Assembly: GCA_023404705.1 (NCBI GenBank)
Contig: JAEYAU010000261.1
Span: 62,001 to 126,000 of the forward strand
Direction: 5' to 3'
Length of the DNA stretch: 64,000 nt
Source: Pseudomonadota bacterium
GTDB lineage: Bacteria; Pseudomonadota; Alphaproteobacteria; Rhizobiales; Xanthobacteraceae
Shown here: one piece after another, positions 7,164 to 16,022 of the stretch
Numbering within the stretch: position 1 is the first letter of the stretch
How the letters are laid out: every line of letters starts with the position of its first letter
Position numbers and translations under genes: made by a program
Notes under the pieces: generated by a model
The model's input: only the letters and a program-made list of their open reading frames with translations
Told to the model about the DNA's origin: nothing
The model's database searches: none

Positions 7164-9149
7164 ATGTGCGGCATCGCGGGCTTTCTGCAGTTTCGGCCGG
7201 GTGATGAGCAGGCGCTGCTTCGGCAAGCAACCGACATGGCGAACGCAATTGTCCACCGCGGGCCCGATGCCGGCGATGCATGGGCCGATGCGGGGGCGGG
7301 ACTGGCGATGGCGAGTCGGCGGCTTGCGGTCGTCGACCTCTCACAGGCCGGAGCGCAGCCGATGTGCTCCCAGTCGGGCCGCTTCGTGATCTCCTACAAT
7401 GGCGAGATCTACAACGCCGCCGAGGTCAGGCCCGAGCTCGAAGCCAAGGGTATCCGATTTCGCGGGCACTCCGACACGGAGGTTTTGCTCGAAGCATGTG
7501 CGGCTTGGGGCGTGCGCACCGCCGTGGACCGCTTCATCGGCATGTTTGCCTTTGCGCTTTGGGACCGCCATGCCCGCGTGCTCTTTCTGGTGAGAGACCG
7601 TCTGGGCAAAAAACCGCTCTACTGGGGGCAGTTCGGCGAACTGCTTCTCTACGGCTCCGAACTCAAGGCATTGCGTCAGCACGCCGGCTGGGAAGCCTCG
7701 ATCGACAACGAGGCCATGGCGGCCTTCCTGCGGTTCGGATACGTGCCGGCCCCGCGTTCGATCTATCGCGGCATCCAAAAGCTGCCACCTGGTGCGATCC
7801 TTGAGGTCGATCAGAAGGGCGCCGTCAAGCTGGAGACCTATTGGGCGCTGAGCGAGCAGGTGCTCAACGGACAGAAAAAGCCCCGGCAGCTCAGCGACGA
7901 GGACGCCGAGCAGGAGCTCGCGCAGCTTCTCGACGACGCGGTCGGGCGGCGGATGATTGCGGATGTTCCGCTGGGAGCCTTTCTCAGTGGCGGCATCGAC
8001 TCGTCCACCGTCGTCGCCCTCATGCAGGCGCGCAGCAGCCGGCCGGTGCGGACGTTTTCGGTCGGTTTCTCCGAGCCGGAGTTCGATGAGGCGCCGCATG
8101 CCAGGGCGGTCGCGCGTCATTTCGGCACGGATCATACCGAGCTCTATGTCAGTCCGGATCAGGCACGCGATGTGATTCCGCGCCTGCCGGACATCTATGA
8201 CGAGCCGTTCGCTGACTCCTCGCAAATCCCGACATTCCTCGTCTGCGAGCTCGCGCGCAGACACGTCACCGTCGCACTTTCAGGAGACGGAGGCGACGAG
8301 CTGTTCTCGGGTTACGATCGCTATGCGCGCGCGCAGCGGATCCGGACTTGGTTGCACGTCGCTCCGCGGCCGCTGCGCGCTTTCGGGGCGCGTGCGATCC
8401 GCAGCGTGCCTCTGGCGACATGGGACGGTCTCTCGTCTCTCGTTCCGGCGCGTTGGCGGCTGGAACGGGCAGGGGACCGCATGCACAAGCTGGCCGATCT
8501 GCTGCCGGGCGACGAGAACACGATCTACCGTGGTCTCGTGTCGCAATGGCAGAATCCATCTGAGCTCCTGGCGGCCGGCAATGAGCCGTCAGATCTCTTC
8601 CAGTCGGACGCCGTTCGTTCGCTCGTTCCGGACTATGGCGCGCGCATGCAATATCTCGACGTCTTGACCTATCTCCCCGATGACATTCTGGTGAAGCTCG
8701 ATCGCGCCAGCATGGCGGTGTCGCTCGAAGCTCGCGTTCCACTGATCGATCATCGCATCGTCGCATTCTGCTGGAGCCTCCCGCGGCACATGTTCAACCG
8801 CGGCGGAACGACGAAATGGCTGCTGCGGCGCGTGCTCCGCCGCTTCGTTCGGGATGAGCTGGTGGATCGACCGAAGATGGGCTTTGGTGTGCCGATCGGA
8901 GCTTGGCTCCGCGGGCCGCTGCGAGAATGGGCGGAGCACCTGCTTTCGCCAAGGGCCCTGCAAGCCACCGGCCTCGATCCGGCGCCGGTGCGGACCCGCT
9001 GGGCGTCTCACCTTTCGGGCGCGCAGAACTGGCAATATCCGCTCTGGACCGTGCTGATGCTGCAAGCCTGGACCGAGCGCTACGCCGGGAATGTCACGGG
9101 TTCCCACCGAGACGTTGTGGCTCAGCGGGCAAGCCGCGCCCGGCCGTGA
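7164..9149 (+). CDS. asnB: Asparagine synthase (glutamine-hydrolysing)-type amidotransferase
   Basis: 661 residues. Cys2 after the initiator Met (MCGIAGF) is the class II glutaminase nucleophile; HRGPDAG and SYNGEIYN follow. The synthetase half has the PP-loop SGGIDSS at 275-281 and the SGDGGDE motif. GAGGGGC upstream supports the ATG. AsnB-like enzymes inside polysaccharide loci commonly amidate a uronic or other sugar carboxylate rather than aspartate, which fits the UDP-HexNAc dehydrogenase at 18930; this is inference from context. The last 28 bases overlap the convergent Nudix gene. Confidence 0.9.
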   Translation: MCGIAGFLQFRPGDEQALLRQATDMANAIVHRGPDAGDAWADAGAGLAMASRRLAVVDLSQAGAQPMCSQSGRFVISYNGEIYNAAEVRPELEAKGIRFRGHSDTEVLLEACAAWGVRTAVDRFIGMFAFALWDRHARVLFLVRDRLGKKPLYWGQFGELLLYGSELKALRQHAGWEASIDNEAMAAFLRFGYVPAPRSIYRGIQKLPPGAILEVDQKGAVKLETYWALSEQVLNGQKKPRQLSDEDAEQELAQLLDDAVGRRMIADVPLGAFLSGGIDSSTVVALMQARSSRPVRTFSVGFSEPEFDEAPHARAVARHFGTDHTELYVSPDQARDVIPRLPDIYDEPFADSSQIPTFLVCELARRHVTVALSGDGGDELFSGYDRYARAQRIRTWLHVAPRPLRAFGARAIRSVPLATWDGLSSLVPARWRLERAGDRMHKLADLLPGDENTIYRGLVSQWQNPSELLAAGNEPSDLFQSDAVRSLVPDYGARMQYLDVLTYLPDDILVKLDRASMAVSLEARVPLIDHRIVAFCWSLPRHMFNRGGTTKWLLRRVLRRFVRDELVDRPKMGFGVPIGAWLRGPLREWAEHLLSPRALQATGLDPAPVRTRWASHLSGAQNWQYPLWTVLMLQAWTERYAGNVTGSHRDVVAQRASRARP

Positions 9150-9583
9150 TGCAGGAATAATGCGAATCCGTCATAGGGACAGAGATTCGGCAGCCGCAGC
9201 ACCTCCTCCCCCGTGAGCACGCCGAGTTCCGCGCCTTCGTGGAGATACAGCTGATCCACGCGCGATGGCGGGAGGCGAATTTCGTAGTAGTTCCGGAACA
9301 CAGGCCCGAACCCGATCGGCGTCAGATCGAAGCCGAAGTTCGCAAACGGCTCTGCCGTGTCGAAATCGAGCTCGAGTTCTTCGCGAAGCTCGCGACGAAG
9401 GGCGTCGAGTTCCGATTCGCCCTGATCCAGACTGCCCCCGAACAGACCCCAATGACCCGGGTACCAAATCTCGGGCTTGTCGTCGCGCCGCTGCAGGACG
9501 TAGCGCCCGTCCTCCAGGACGAGAAGCGCCGCGACCGCGTCGCCCAATCTCAGTGGCGTTCGTGCAGTGAGGAAATTCAGCAT
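9122..9583 (-). CDS. Nudix hydrolase
   Basis: 153 residues on the minus strand. The Nudix box begins at G50 (GSLDQGE, then RELREELEL), matching Gx5Ex7REUxEE with Glu instead of the late Gly. Residues YPGHWGLFGG just before the box are typical of nucleotide-sugar and GDP-mannose mannosyl hydrolases. It probably hydrolyses a nucleotide sugar or NTP to tune pools for the cluster. Its 3' end overlaps the 3' end of asnB by 28 bases in tail-to-tail orientation, and its start faces the radical SAM gene across a 184-base intergenic segment. Confidence 0.85.
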   Translation of the reverse strand: MLNFLTARTPLRLGDAVAALLVLEDGRYVLQRRDDKPEIWYPGHWGLFGGSLDQGESELDALRRELREELELDFDTAEPFANFGFDLTPIGFGPVFRNYYEIRLPPSRVDQLYLHEGAELGVLTGEEVLRLPNLCPYDGFALFLHHGRARLAR

Positions 9584-9767
9584 CGTGGGAATCCCCTAAG
9601 GTCAGCGAGCGATGCCGTTCCCTCCTGCGCCCGTCAAGCCGTGCCAACTACGGGATCGGCTCAGCGCCGTTCGGCCTTGCCTTGCTGGCTGGAGCGCTCT
9701 AACCATAGCGGCGGCAACCCGAAGTTGGGCGCCGGCTGTGTCAGACCTCTGAGCTTGGGACGTTCGG
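9584..9767. promoter_or_regulatory. Divergent intergenic segment, presumed promoters
   Basis: 184 bases between the divergently transcribed Nudix and radical SAM genes, so at least two promoters are expected here. No strong -35/-10 pair, operator-like palindrome or terminator could be recognised. GGGACG lies close upstream of the radical SAM ATG as a weak ribosome-binding site. Confidence 0.3.
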
Positions 9768-10838
9768 ATGCGAGATTGGTCAAAGGCTGAATGGGTTGAT
9801 CCTGCGAATGGCTGGAAGCCGCGGCCGGTTTCCGAGATGCCGGATCGGCTGTTGGTCGACTTCGCGACCCGGTGCAATCTGCGTTGCCATATGTGCCCGG
9901 TCTGGGGTCTCGAGGACGAGGCGCAGATCGACCCCGTCAAGGGCATCATGAACCTCGACGCGGCGCGCAAGATGCTCGACGAGTTCACGGGCACGCAGCC
10001 CATGGTGGCGCCGAGCATCTACGGCGAGCCGCTGCTGATTCCCAACCTTCGCGAAGTGCTGGCCGATATGAAACGCCGCGGCATCGCGGTTGCGATGAAT
10101 ACCAATGGCCTCACCCTGACCGAGGACCTCGCCGAGTTCTTCTGCCAGATCAAGGTCGACTCGATCATGTTCAGCCTCGACGCCACGACGGCGGAAACCT
10201 TGATGAAGGTGCGCGGCGTCGACAAGCTGGCGAAGATCGAGGCTGCGGTGTTCCGAATGCTCCGCGTGCGCGGCGACCGTGATCTGCCGCGTGTCGGCGT
10301 GTCGTTCACGTCCCAGGGCACCAACAAACACGAGGAGCAGGCCTTCGTCGATCGCTGGGTGGGTGTCGTCGATGTCGTGCGCATGGGCATCGTGTTCGAG
10401 AACGGCACCTTCCCCGACATGGTCGTGCCACCGAAGCGCATTCCGTGCGATGTGATCTACAAGACCATGCCGGTGCACAATGACGGCAGCGTTCGTCTCT
10501 GCTGTCTCGATGGCGTGCGTGCGACCGACATGGGCAATGTCTTCGAGCAGGGCGTGAAGGAAGTGTGGCATGGCGAAGAGTTCGCCAAGGCGCGCTACTA
10601 TCACGAGACCGAACAGTGGGACAAAGTGCCGTTCTGCAAAGGCTGCAACGGCTGGGCGCAATATGAATATAGCGAGGAAGTGAGGGACGGATTGTTGATC
10701 CGTCACTCGCCCGAATACACCTACTACAATCTGGTGAAGCGGCTCTCGAGCTGGCAAGGCAACCTTCTCGGCGGCCACAAGCCGCCGCCCGAGGAGCTTC
10801 GGCAGGACGGGCGGAAGCTCGAGGAAGCATTGATTTAG
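9768..10838 (+). CDS. Radical SAM protein with SPASM-like C-terminal cysteines
   Basis: 356 residues. The 4Fe-4S/SAM motif CxxxCxxC is CNLRCHMC (Cys36, Cys40, Cys43). GEP and NTNG follow at the usual radical SAM strand positions. The C-terminal part holds further Cys (IPCDV, RLCCLDG, FCKGC), as in SPASM/twitch domains that bind extra iron-sulfur clusters. Family members with this layout act on peptides or on carbon centres of small molecules, including sugar-alcohol dehydrogenation. Placed next to an unknown protein inside a glycan locus, it may oxidise or rearrange a glycan precursor; the actual substrate is unknown. Confidence 0.85.
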   Translation: MRDWSKAEWVDPANGWKPRPVSEMPDRLLVDFATRCNLRCHMCPVWGLEDEAQIDPVKGIMNLDAARKMLDEFTGTQPMVAPSIYGEPLLIPNLREVLADMKRRGIAVAMNTNGLTLTEDLAEFFCQIKVDSIMFSLDATTAETLMKVRGVDKLAKIEAAVFRMLRVRGDRDLPRVGVSFTSQGTNKHEEQAFVDRWVGVVDVVRMGIVFENGTFPDMVVPPKRIPCDVIYKTMPVHNDGSVRLCCLDGVRATDMGNVFEQGVKEVWHGEEFAKARYYHETEQWDKVPFCKGCNGWAQYEYSEEVRDGLLIRHSPEYTYYNLVKRLSSWQGNLLGGHKPPPEELRQDGRKLEEALI

Positions 10839-10919
10839 CAGGTGTCCGCAAAAGGGCCTCGCTAGCGCACGGATCACTGGTTCGGCCCTGCGGATGCCCG
10901 TCCTCGCGTCGGCGGAGCC

Positions 10920-12167
10920 GTGTTTTCGAATGGGGTTGCAGGCGTGAGTGACGGTGCGCCCGTGGGCGGCATTCCCCGTCTGATGCACAAGGTTCGCCAC
11001 GGCGGCCTCGCATGGATCGGCAAACGGATCGCCGTTGAAGCGAAAATGCCGAGCACAGTGCCGGGCCGCCTGATCCATGGGCTTGTGCGCCGAACAATCA
11101 CGCTGGCGGCGGTGGGCCCGCGTCGCCTCCGACGCAGGTTCGCGAACCAGCCACCCGCTGCCGCGGACACGCTGTTCGCCTTCTACGACCTTTCGATAGC
11201 CCCTATCACCTTCGATTTCCTCTGGTTCCTGGCCAGTGCCGATCTGCGCAGACGTCAGCTTGGGCTCGAGCACGTTCATGTGGTGATCGTTCCCGGATCG
11301 CACGGCGGCGTGCGACAGGAGCGGGACGATTACGAGAATGTCGTCGATGCCGCGGCGCGGCGCGAACGGGTGCACAACATTCTGATCGCGAGCTGCGCCC
11401 TCCTGCCGACCAACGCGGGCGTCACTTATGCGGCCTCGCGCCCCCATGCGCGTCATCTGCGAGGCGTTCTGGGCCGCAATGTCTTCCCGGTCGGATATGA
11501 ACCGACGTTGCCCACCACTCCCGGGCCACAAGCCTGTCTTGCTGCCGCGCGCGCCGGAGATCGAGCGATCGCGTGTCTTCGGGCGACGAACGAGCGCTTG
11601 CGCGATATTGATGCATGGATCGCGGCTCACGCCGACGGACGCGCGGTCGTAACGATCACACTGCGTGCCTATGGCTACATGTCGGCGCGCAACAGCAATC
11701 TCGCGGCCTGGGCGAGGTTCGCCGAATGGCTCGATCCAAAGCGCTTCGTCTGTGTGGTCTTACCGGATCTGGCGCAGACTCTGGACGGCCTGCCGGCGGG
11801 CTTTGAGAGCGCGATCATCTTTGCGGAGCCCGTCTGGAACGTCGGGTTGCGAATGGCGCTCTACGAGCGCGCCTTCCTGAACATGGGCGTCAATACTGGG
11901 CCGATGGGACTGTGCTGGCTCAACGGAAGGACACGCTACGGCACGCTGAAGATGGCGCCGGCGGGTGTGCCTCAGACGGATCTCGATTACTACCGGACGC
12001 TCGAATTCGATATCGGAGGATCGCTGCCGTTTGCCACGCCGCTTCAGGAGATGATCTGGCAGGACGATACGTTCGAGACTATCCGCAACGCCTTCGTGAG
12101 GCTTGTCACCCGCATCGACGAGGCCGCGGTAGCGCCCGAAGCCGCGGGCGAGAGGATCGTGCTCTGA
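10920..12167 (+). CDS. Conserved-looking protein of unknown family (possible glycan enzyme)
   Basis: 415 residues if translated from GTG 10920; GTG 10944 and ATG 10983 are alternative starts and none has a good ribosome-binding site. No family was recognised. It has no clear signal peptide or membrane segment. Visible blocks include FYDLSIAPITFDFLWFL near residue 90, HVVIVPGSHGG, VTITLRAYGY, and a late FLNMGVNTGPMGLCWLN. The repeating hydrophobic-strand and loop pattern would suit an alpha/beta, GT-B-like fold, but no sugar-nucleotide motif was seen. It follows the radical SAM gene in the same direction and ends 25 bases from the convergent acetyltransferase. Confidence 0.7.
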   Translation: MFSNGVAGVSDGAPVGGIPRLMHKVRHGGLAWIGKRIAVEAKMPSTVPGRLIHGLVRRTITLAAVGPRRLRRRFANQPPAAADTLFAFYDLSIAPITFDFLWFLASADLRRRQLGLEHVHVVIVPGSHGGVRQERDDYENVVDAAARRERVHNILIASCALLPTNAGVTYAASRPHARHLRGVLGRNVFPVGYEPTLPTTPGPQACLAAARAGDRAIACLRATNERLRDIDAWIAAHADGRAVVTITLRAYGYMSARNSNLAAWARFAEWLDPKRFVCVVLPDLAQTLDGLPAGFESAIIFAEPVWNVGLRMALYERAFLNMGVNTGPMGLCWLNGRTRYGTLKMAPAGVPQTDLDYYRTLEFDIGGSLPFATPLQEMIWQDDTFETIRNAFVRLVTRIDEAAVAPEAAGERIVL

Positions 12168-12192
12168 CGGCTCGCCTCCATCGGGACAAGGA

Positions 12193-12993
12193 TCAGGTCA
12201 TGCCCGCGGCGTGTGGGCCGGCGATCTCGGGCGCTTGCTGTGATACCGGAGCTAGAGTGCCGCGTGGATTGGCGATCACCGTCCGGAAGACCTCGCGCAG
12301 CAGGTGTCTCATCGCCACCAGGACATAGCCACAGCCCATGATCTGGCCCATCTCCAGCTCGCCCCTTGCGGCCAGCGGTCCGGCGAACTGCGGGAAGTCC
12401 CGGTCGAGCCGCCAGTGGCGCCGCGTCGGTACCGCGTGCACCCTGCCGTGGCGATCGCGACACGGATAGACGACGGCTGTCTCCTTGGGTCGCACGTAGA
12501 GGTCTACGTTGATGGTTTCCTCGGGCAGGTGAATGGCCGTGCACGCCTCGAGCCCGACGCCGATCATCAGGATGTAGGTCTCGTAGTCCCGCATCAGGCC
12601 GTACGGGCTATTGCCCGACACCGGTGTGTCGTCGATGTGATGCCGCGACAGCAGCATTCGCGCCGCCGGGCCGAGTCCTGCAACCGAATGCGTCGGATGG
12701 ATGCTGCGCGCTTCCGCATACCGGGTACGGAAGATCTCGGACAGGACGCCCGTGTGCGACGGCGTTTGCATCTCGTCCCAGGCCGGGTTCTCCGGCGTGA
12801 CGGTGCGCCACGTCATGGTCGGCATGAAAAGCGTGCCGCCGTGCAGATGATCGAGGAGTGCGTCGATGATGCCCTCGGCGCGAAAGCCATTCTGGCTGAG
12901 CTGTCGTATGGCGCTGTGCACCACGAGAATTCCGTCACCGGCGACGCCGAAGCGCTCGAGAAGGGGACGGAACGCTGCGGCTTCCGGTGTCAT
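12193..12993 (-). CDS. AAC(3)-family acyltransferase (probable sugar N-acetyltransferase)
   Basis: 266 residues from the ATG complementary to 12991-12993, which overlaps the stop of the upstream gene as ATGA. LVVHSAIRQL near the N-terminus and SIHPTHSVAGLGPAA match the acetyl-CoA/active-site blocks of the aminoglycoside 3-N-acetyltransferase family, including the conserved HPTHS. Homologues inside O-antigen and capsule clusters act on amino sugars, and that is the likely role here. An antibiotic-resistance role is not supported by context. It is the last gene of the minus-strand kpsF operon. Confidence 0.8.
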   Translation of the reverse strand: MTPEAAAFRPLLERFGVAGDGILVVHSAIRQLSQNGFRAEGIIDALLDHLHGGTLFMPTMTWRTVTPENPAWDEMQTPSHTGVLSEIFRTRYAEARSIHPTHSVAGLGPAARMLLSRHHIDDTPVSGNSPYGLMRDYETYILMIGVGLEACTAIHLPEETINVDLYVRPKETAVVYPCRDRHGRVHAVPTRRHWRLDRDFPQFAGPLAARGELEMGQIMGCGYVLVAMRHLLREVFRTVIANPRGTLAPVSQQAPEIAGPHAAGMT

Positions 12994-13694
12994 GTGCCGG
13001 CCGGCTCCGTCGCAACGCGCTGCGTCTTGATGGCTTCGATCATATCGAGGCAGCGCTCGACGTCGCGGAACGGAAGTCCGCTCAATTGGGAGAGCTCCAG
13101 GTCCCACCATCGCACACGCAGCAGCCGCTCGATGATGCGATCCGGAAAGCGCGTCCGTTTCACGACCGCCGGGACGCCAGCGACGATCGCGTAGGGCGGC
13201 ACGTCCTTGGTGACGACCGATCCGGCCGCGATGATGGCGCCATCGTGCACCGTCACGCCTGCCATGACGTTTACGTTGTGGCCGGTCCAGACGTCATTGC
13301 CGATCGAGACCGGCGAGAACATGTCCGGCGTCCGCTCCAGGCGCGAGAAATCATTGTATTCCTCCACCCAATCGAACGACTTTGGGTGGTACTGAAACTC
13401 GTGGATGCTGAGCCAATCCGACGGATGATTGAAGGGATTGATCGCGGTTCGCGCGCCGATCGCGCAGTAGGCGCCGACCGTCGCCCGTGCGATGAAGCAG
13501 CTCTCATTCATACCGAAATACTTGCCGATCGTGGCGTCGGGTCCGACCTGAGAGCCTCGATTGAGATAGAACGGTCCCTTGATGGTGGACTTGATGACGC
13601 GTGCGCCCGGGTTCAGGCGCATGGTCCCATGCGCGAAGAGCGGCTCCGTCGTGTCATTCTCGAGGAAGTCGATGTGGATGTCCGGATAGCGCAT
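12990..13694 (-). CDS. Left-handed beta-helix acetyltransferase (CatB/xenobiotic type)
   Basis: 234 residues from the ATG at 13694, chosen for the GGCGGA ribosome-binding site just upstream; a GTG 36 bases earlier is possible. Hexapeptide repeats run from about residue 30 to 175 (VGPDATIGKYF, VGAYCAIGARTAINPF, VSIGNDVWTGHNVNVMAGV). The NPFNHPSD loop contains the His typical of the CatB/Vat catalytic site. It should O-acetylate a sugar from acetyl-CoA in the cytoplasm. It overlaps the AAC(3)-like gene by four bases, giving a tandem pair of acetyltransferases of unrelated folds. Confidence 0.85.
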   Translation of the reverse strand: MRYPDIHIDFLENDTTEPLFAHGTMRLNPGARVIKSTIKGPFYLNRGSQVGPDATIGKYFGMNESCFIARATVGAYCAIGARTAINPFNHPSDWLSIHEFQYHPKSFDWVEEYNDFSRLERTPDMFSPVSIGNDVWTGHNVNVMAGVTVHDGAIIAAGSVVTKDVPPYAIVAGVPAVVKRTRFPDRIIERLLRVRWWDLELSQLSGLPFRDVERCLDMIEAIKTQRVATEPAGT

Positions 13695-13765
13695 CGTTCC
13701 GCCAGTCGCTGGTGCGTGTTCATCAAACACGCCCGTGGCCGCGAATTCAAGGACGATGGATCTTG

Positions 13766-15037
13766 TCAGCGGCTAGAGCGCGCGACTTCCGGAGCCGCGT
13801 CGTAGGCCTCCGCATAGGCCAGGATTTCGCGTTCGAGCGAGTAAGCTTCCACGATACGGCGGCGTGCGGCTTCACCCCGAGCCGTGCGCCTGTTCCGTGG
13901 CTCGACGATCATTTGCGCGAGGGCCTCGGCAAGTTTGGCGGGATCTCTGGGCGGACATACCAGACCGGTATCCCCCACGATGCGACGTGCATCGCCGACG
14001 TCCGTCACGACGGCCGGCAGGCCCGCCGCCATGCCCTCGGCGATGACGTTCGAGAAGCCCTCGCCGAACGCTGAGCTCGACACGACGATATCGCCCGCCG
14101 CGAACACGGACGGCATGTCATTGCTCTCGCCGAGGAGAATGGCGGGAGCCGTAGGCCGCAGCAGTTCCGTCCCACTGCCGGCGATGACGCATGTGAACTT
14201 CAAGCCGCTGGCAGCAAGCTGATCGACAGCCGCGACGAAAGTGGCGTGATCCTTCATGGCGTCGTGCCGTGCGGCATGAACGACGACGGTCGTATCGTCG
14301 TTGATGCCCCACTCGGCACGCAGCTTGGCCCGCAGGTTGGGATTGGGACGGAAGACCTCGGTGTCGATGCCGTTCGGAATTACCCGGGTGCCGACCGCCG
14401 ACATGCCGAGTTCGTGGTGGGCCTGAACGCCGGCCTCGGAATTGGAGATGACCAGATCCGGCGCCGCCGACAAACGCACCCAGAGGCGCCTCACGGCGCG
14501 CAAGCCGATGCCATAGGCGCGTTCGTCCAGATACGAATTGCAGATGCCCCACACCAGGCTGGTCCCGGTGCGGCGTCCACTCAGCCACAATCCGAGCGTG
14601 CCCGCCACGTCTCCGTGATACATCCAGCCTTGCACGACGTCCGGACGCTGATTGGCGATCAGCCGCGCAAGCGTGTACAGACCGGTAATCGCCGAAACCC
14701 CGTATCCGATTCCGAGAACCGTGACCGGCACGCCGGCGTCGCGCAGGCGCTGTTCGTAGGGTCCACCGACCAGGCTGATGACGGAGTGCACGAGCGGCGC
14801 GTTGCTGGGAGCCGTCGCGAGCGCGCACAGCCGGCCCTCGGCACCCCCGATTCGCAATCCGCTGATGACGTGGAGGATCTTGAGTGCGCGCTTGCTGGTC
14901 CCGGCGCCTTCCGCGGGGGCACCGGCTTGGTGGGCGGCCCAGGCGTCGATCTTGGACGCGAAAGACGGCTCTGGTGCTTGGTCGAGCTGGCGCACTTGCA
15001 CGCAGGACGGGCCCGTTTTGATAAACAGCTCAGACAC
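13766..15037 (-). CDS. Glycosyltransferase family 4 (GT-B)
   Basis: 423 residues. After an N-terminal tail of about 50 residues unlike the family, ILHVISGLRIGGAE starts the first Rossmann domain. The C-terminal domain has the nucleotide-sugar signature FGEGFSNVIAEGMAAGLPAVVTD, with the two Glu of the E-x7-E motif. It is a retaining, cytoplasmic or membrane-associated glycosyltransferase; donor and acceptor are unknown. It lies between a methyltransferase (111 bases upstream) and the CatB-like gene (71 bases downstream) in the minus-strand operon. Confidence 0.88.
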   Translation of the reverse strand: MSELFIKTGPSCVQVRQLDQAPEPSFASKIDAWAAHQAGAPAEGAGTSKRALKILHVISGLRIGGAEGRLCALATAPSNAPLVHSVISLVGGPYEQRLRDAGVPVTVLGIGYGVSAITGLYTLARLIANQRPDVVQGWMYHGDVAGTLGLWLSGRRTGTSLVWGICNSYLDERAYGIGLRAVRRLWVRLSAAPDLVISNSEAGVQAHHELGMSAVGTRVIPNGIDTEVFRPNPNLRAKLRAEWGINDDTTVVVHAARHDAMKDHATFVAAVDQLAASGLKFTCVIAGSGTELLRPTAPAILLGESNDMPSVFAAGDIVVSSSAFGEGFSNVIAEGMAAGLPAVVTDVGDARRIVGDTGLVCPPRDPAKLAEALAQMIVEPRNRRTARGEAARRRIVEAYSLEREILAYAEAYDAAPEVARSSR

Positions 15038-15148
15038 TGCTTGTGGCAGGCGAGGGGCGCGACTTCAAGCCCCGAGTGTCGTGTCGGGTCCAGGACTCCG
15101 GTAGCCCGAGCTTGCCATGATGTCAGCGTCAGTGGCCGCAAACCGGGC

Positions 15149-16006
15149 TCATAGCCGGCGGAGCGTGACAGCCGCTCCAAGGGCCTCCAGATCGGCCGGA
15201 GCCGTGTTCCGAAGCGGAGATTGGCTCGTCGCAAGCCGTGCCGAAAAGTCGTCGAGATAGGCGCCCGTCGGGCGCGCATTGATCTCGACATGCTCCACCT
15301 CGAACCCGGCCGATCGAAAGGCCGCAAGGCATTCGCTCAGGCGCACGCGATTGCCGCGTCGCCCGTCGCGCCAGACGCGGAGATAAGCTTTTTCATCAAA
15401 CAAGAGGAATTCGAGCGGACGGGAGAAATCCTTGTGGTCCCGGAAATCGATCTGATGGTGATGCCGGCCGCCGGAACGCGTGACGTGCGCGAGCGCGCGG
15501 CAGGTCGCATCGACGTCGTAGACATGCTCGAGAACCGCGGTCGAAACCACCAGATCGAACGGCTCAGCTATGACGGTGTCGAGCTTCTCCGCGGGTTGCT
15601 TGATGCAGCGGATGACGTCCGGCGGATATTGCCCTGCTGCGAGCACGCGATCGATCATGTGCGCTTCCCCGGGCCAGGTGTCCCGTAGTGAGCGATAGAA
15701 TCTCGGATGATAGAAGCGATTCCAGTCGGTCAGGAATCGGTCGGCGACCGTGACCGCGGCCCCGGCGCCTGCCAAGATCAATTGCGGCCCGAAATTGATC
15801 CCCGGGCCGATCTCGAGCACCCGTGCAGGGCGATCCGCGATCGCCTCCCATTGGGCGAGGCGTTCGCGCCCGATCGATATCGCATATGCGACGTCGTTTT
15901 CGATCCATGCGGGCTGGAATGCGCGAACCGTGAGATGTTGATCGAGGCGGAATTTTGCGCGTCGCGCAAGGTCCAGCAGCCTGGTGGTGCCTGCGGCGAG
16001 TCCCAT
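15149..16006 (-). CDS. Class I SAM-dependent methyltransferase
   Basis: 285 residues. Motif I reads RVLEIGPGINFGP, followed by VTVADRF and a motif IV-like STAVLEHVYD. SGGRHHHQIDFRDH resembles the post-IV region of the FkbM/UbiE-like methyltransferases in O-antigen clusters. The likely job is methylation of a sugar hydroxyl in a growing chain or the chain end. It follows the next methyltransferase by only 16 bases, so the pair is co-transcribed. No sequence-based clue to the acceptor. Confidence 0.82.
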   Translation of the reverse strand: MGLAAGTTRLLDLARRAKFRLDQHLTVRAFQPAWIENDVAYAISIGRERLAQWEAIADRPARVLEIGPGINFGPQLILAGAGAAVTVADRFLTDWNRFYHPRFYRSLRDTWPGEAHMIDRVLAAGQYPPDVIRCIKQPAEKLDTVIAEPFDLVVSTAVLEHVYDVDATCRALAHVTRSGGRHHHQIDFRDHKDFSRPLEFLLFDEKAYLRVWRDGRRGNRVRLSECLAAFRSAGFEVEHVEINARPTGAYLDDFSARLATSQSPLRNTAPADLEALGAAVTLRRL

Positions 16007-16022
16007 GTCCCTTCCTCAGCCG

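Noticed and set aside
9780..11630. Minus-strand open frame of 616 codons opposite the radical SAM gene
   Set aside because: Radical SAM motifs are on the plus strand; the reverse frame bridges an intergenic gap and two genes and has no domain.
12126..12137. GCGGTAGC core near the end of the 415-residue protein gene
   Set aside because: Matches part of the ops core but is within coding sequence, with no downstream plus-strand operon; probably chance.
12193..13694. Antibiotic resistance genes (aminoglycoside and chloramphenicol acetyltransferases)
   Set aside because: Only fold-level similarity; the pair is translationally coupled inside a glycan operon with kpsF, methyltransferases and a glycosyltransferase.
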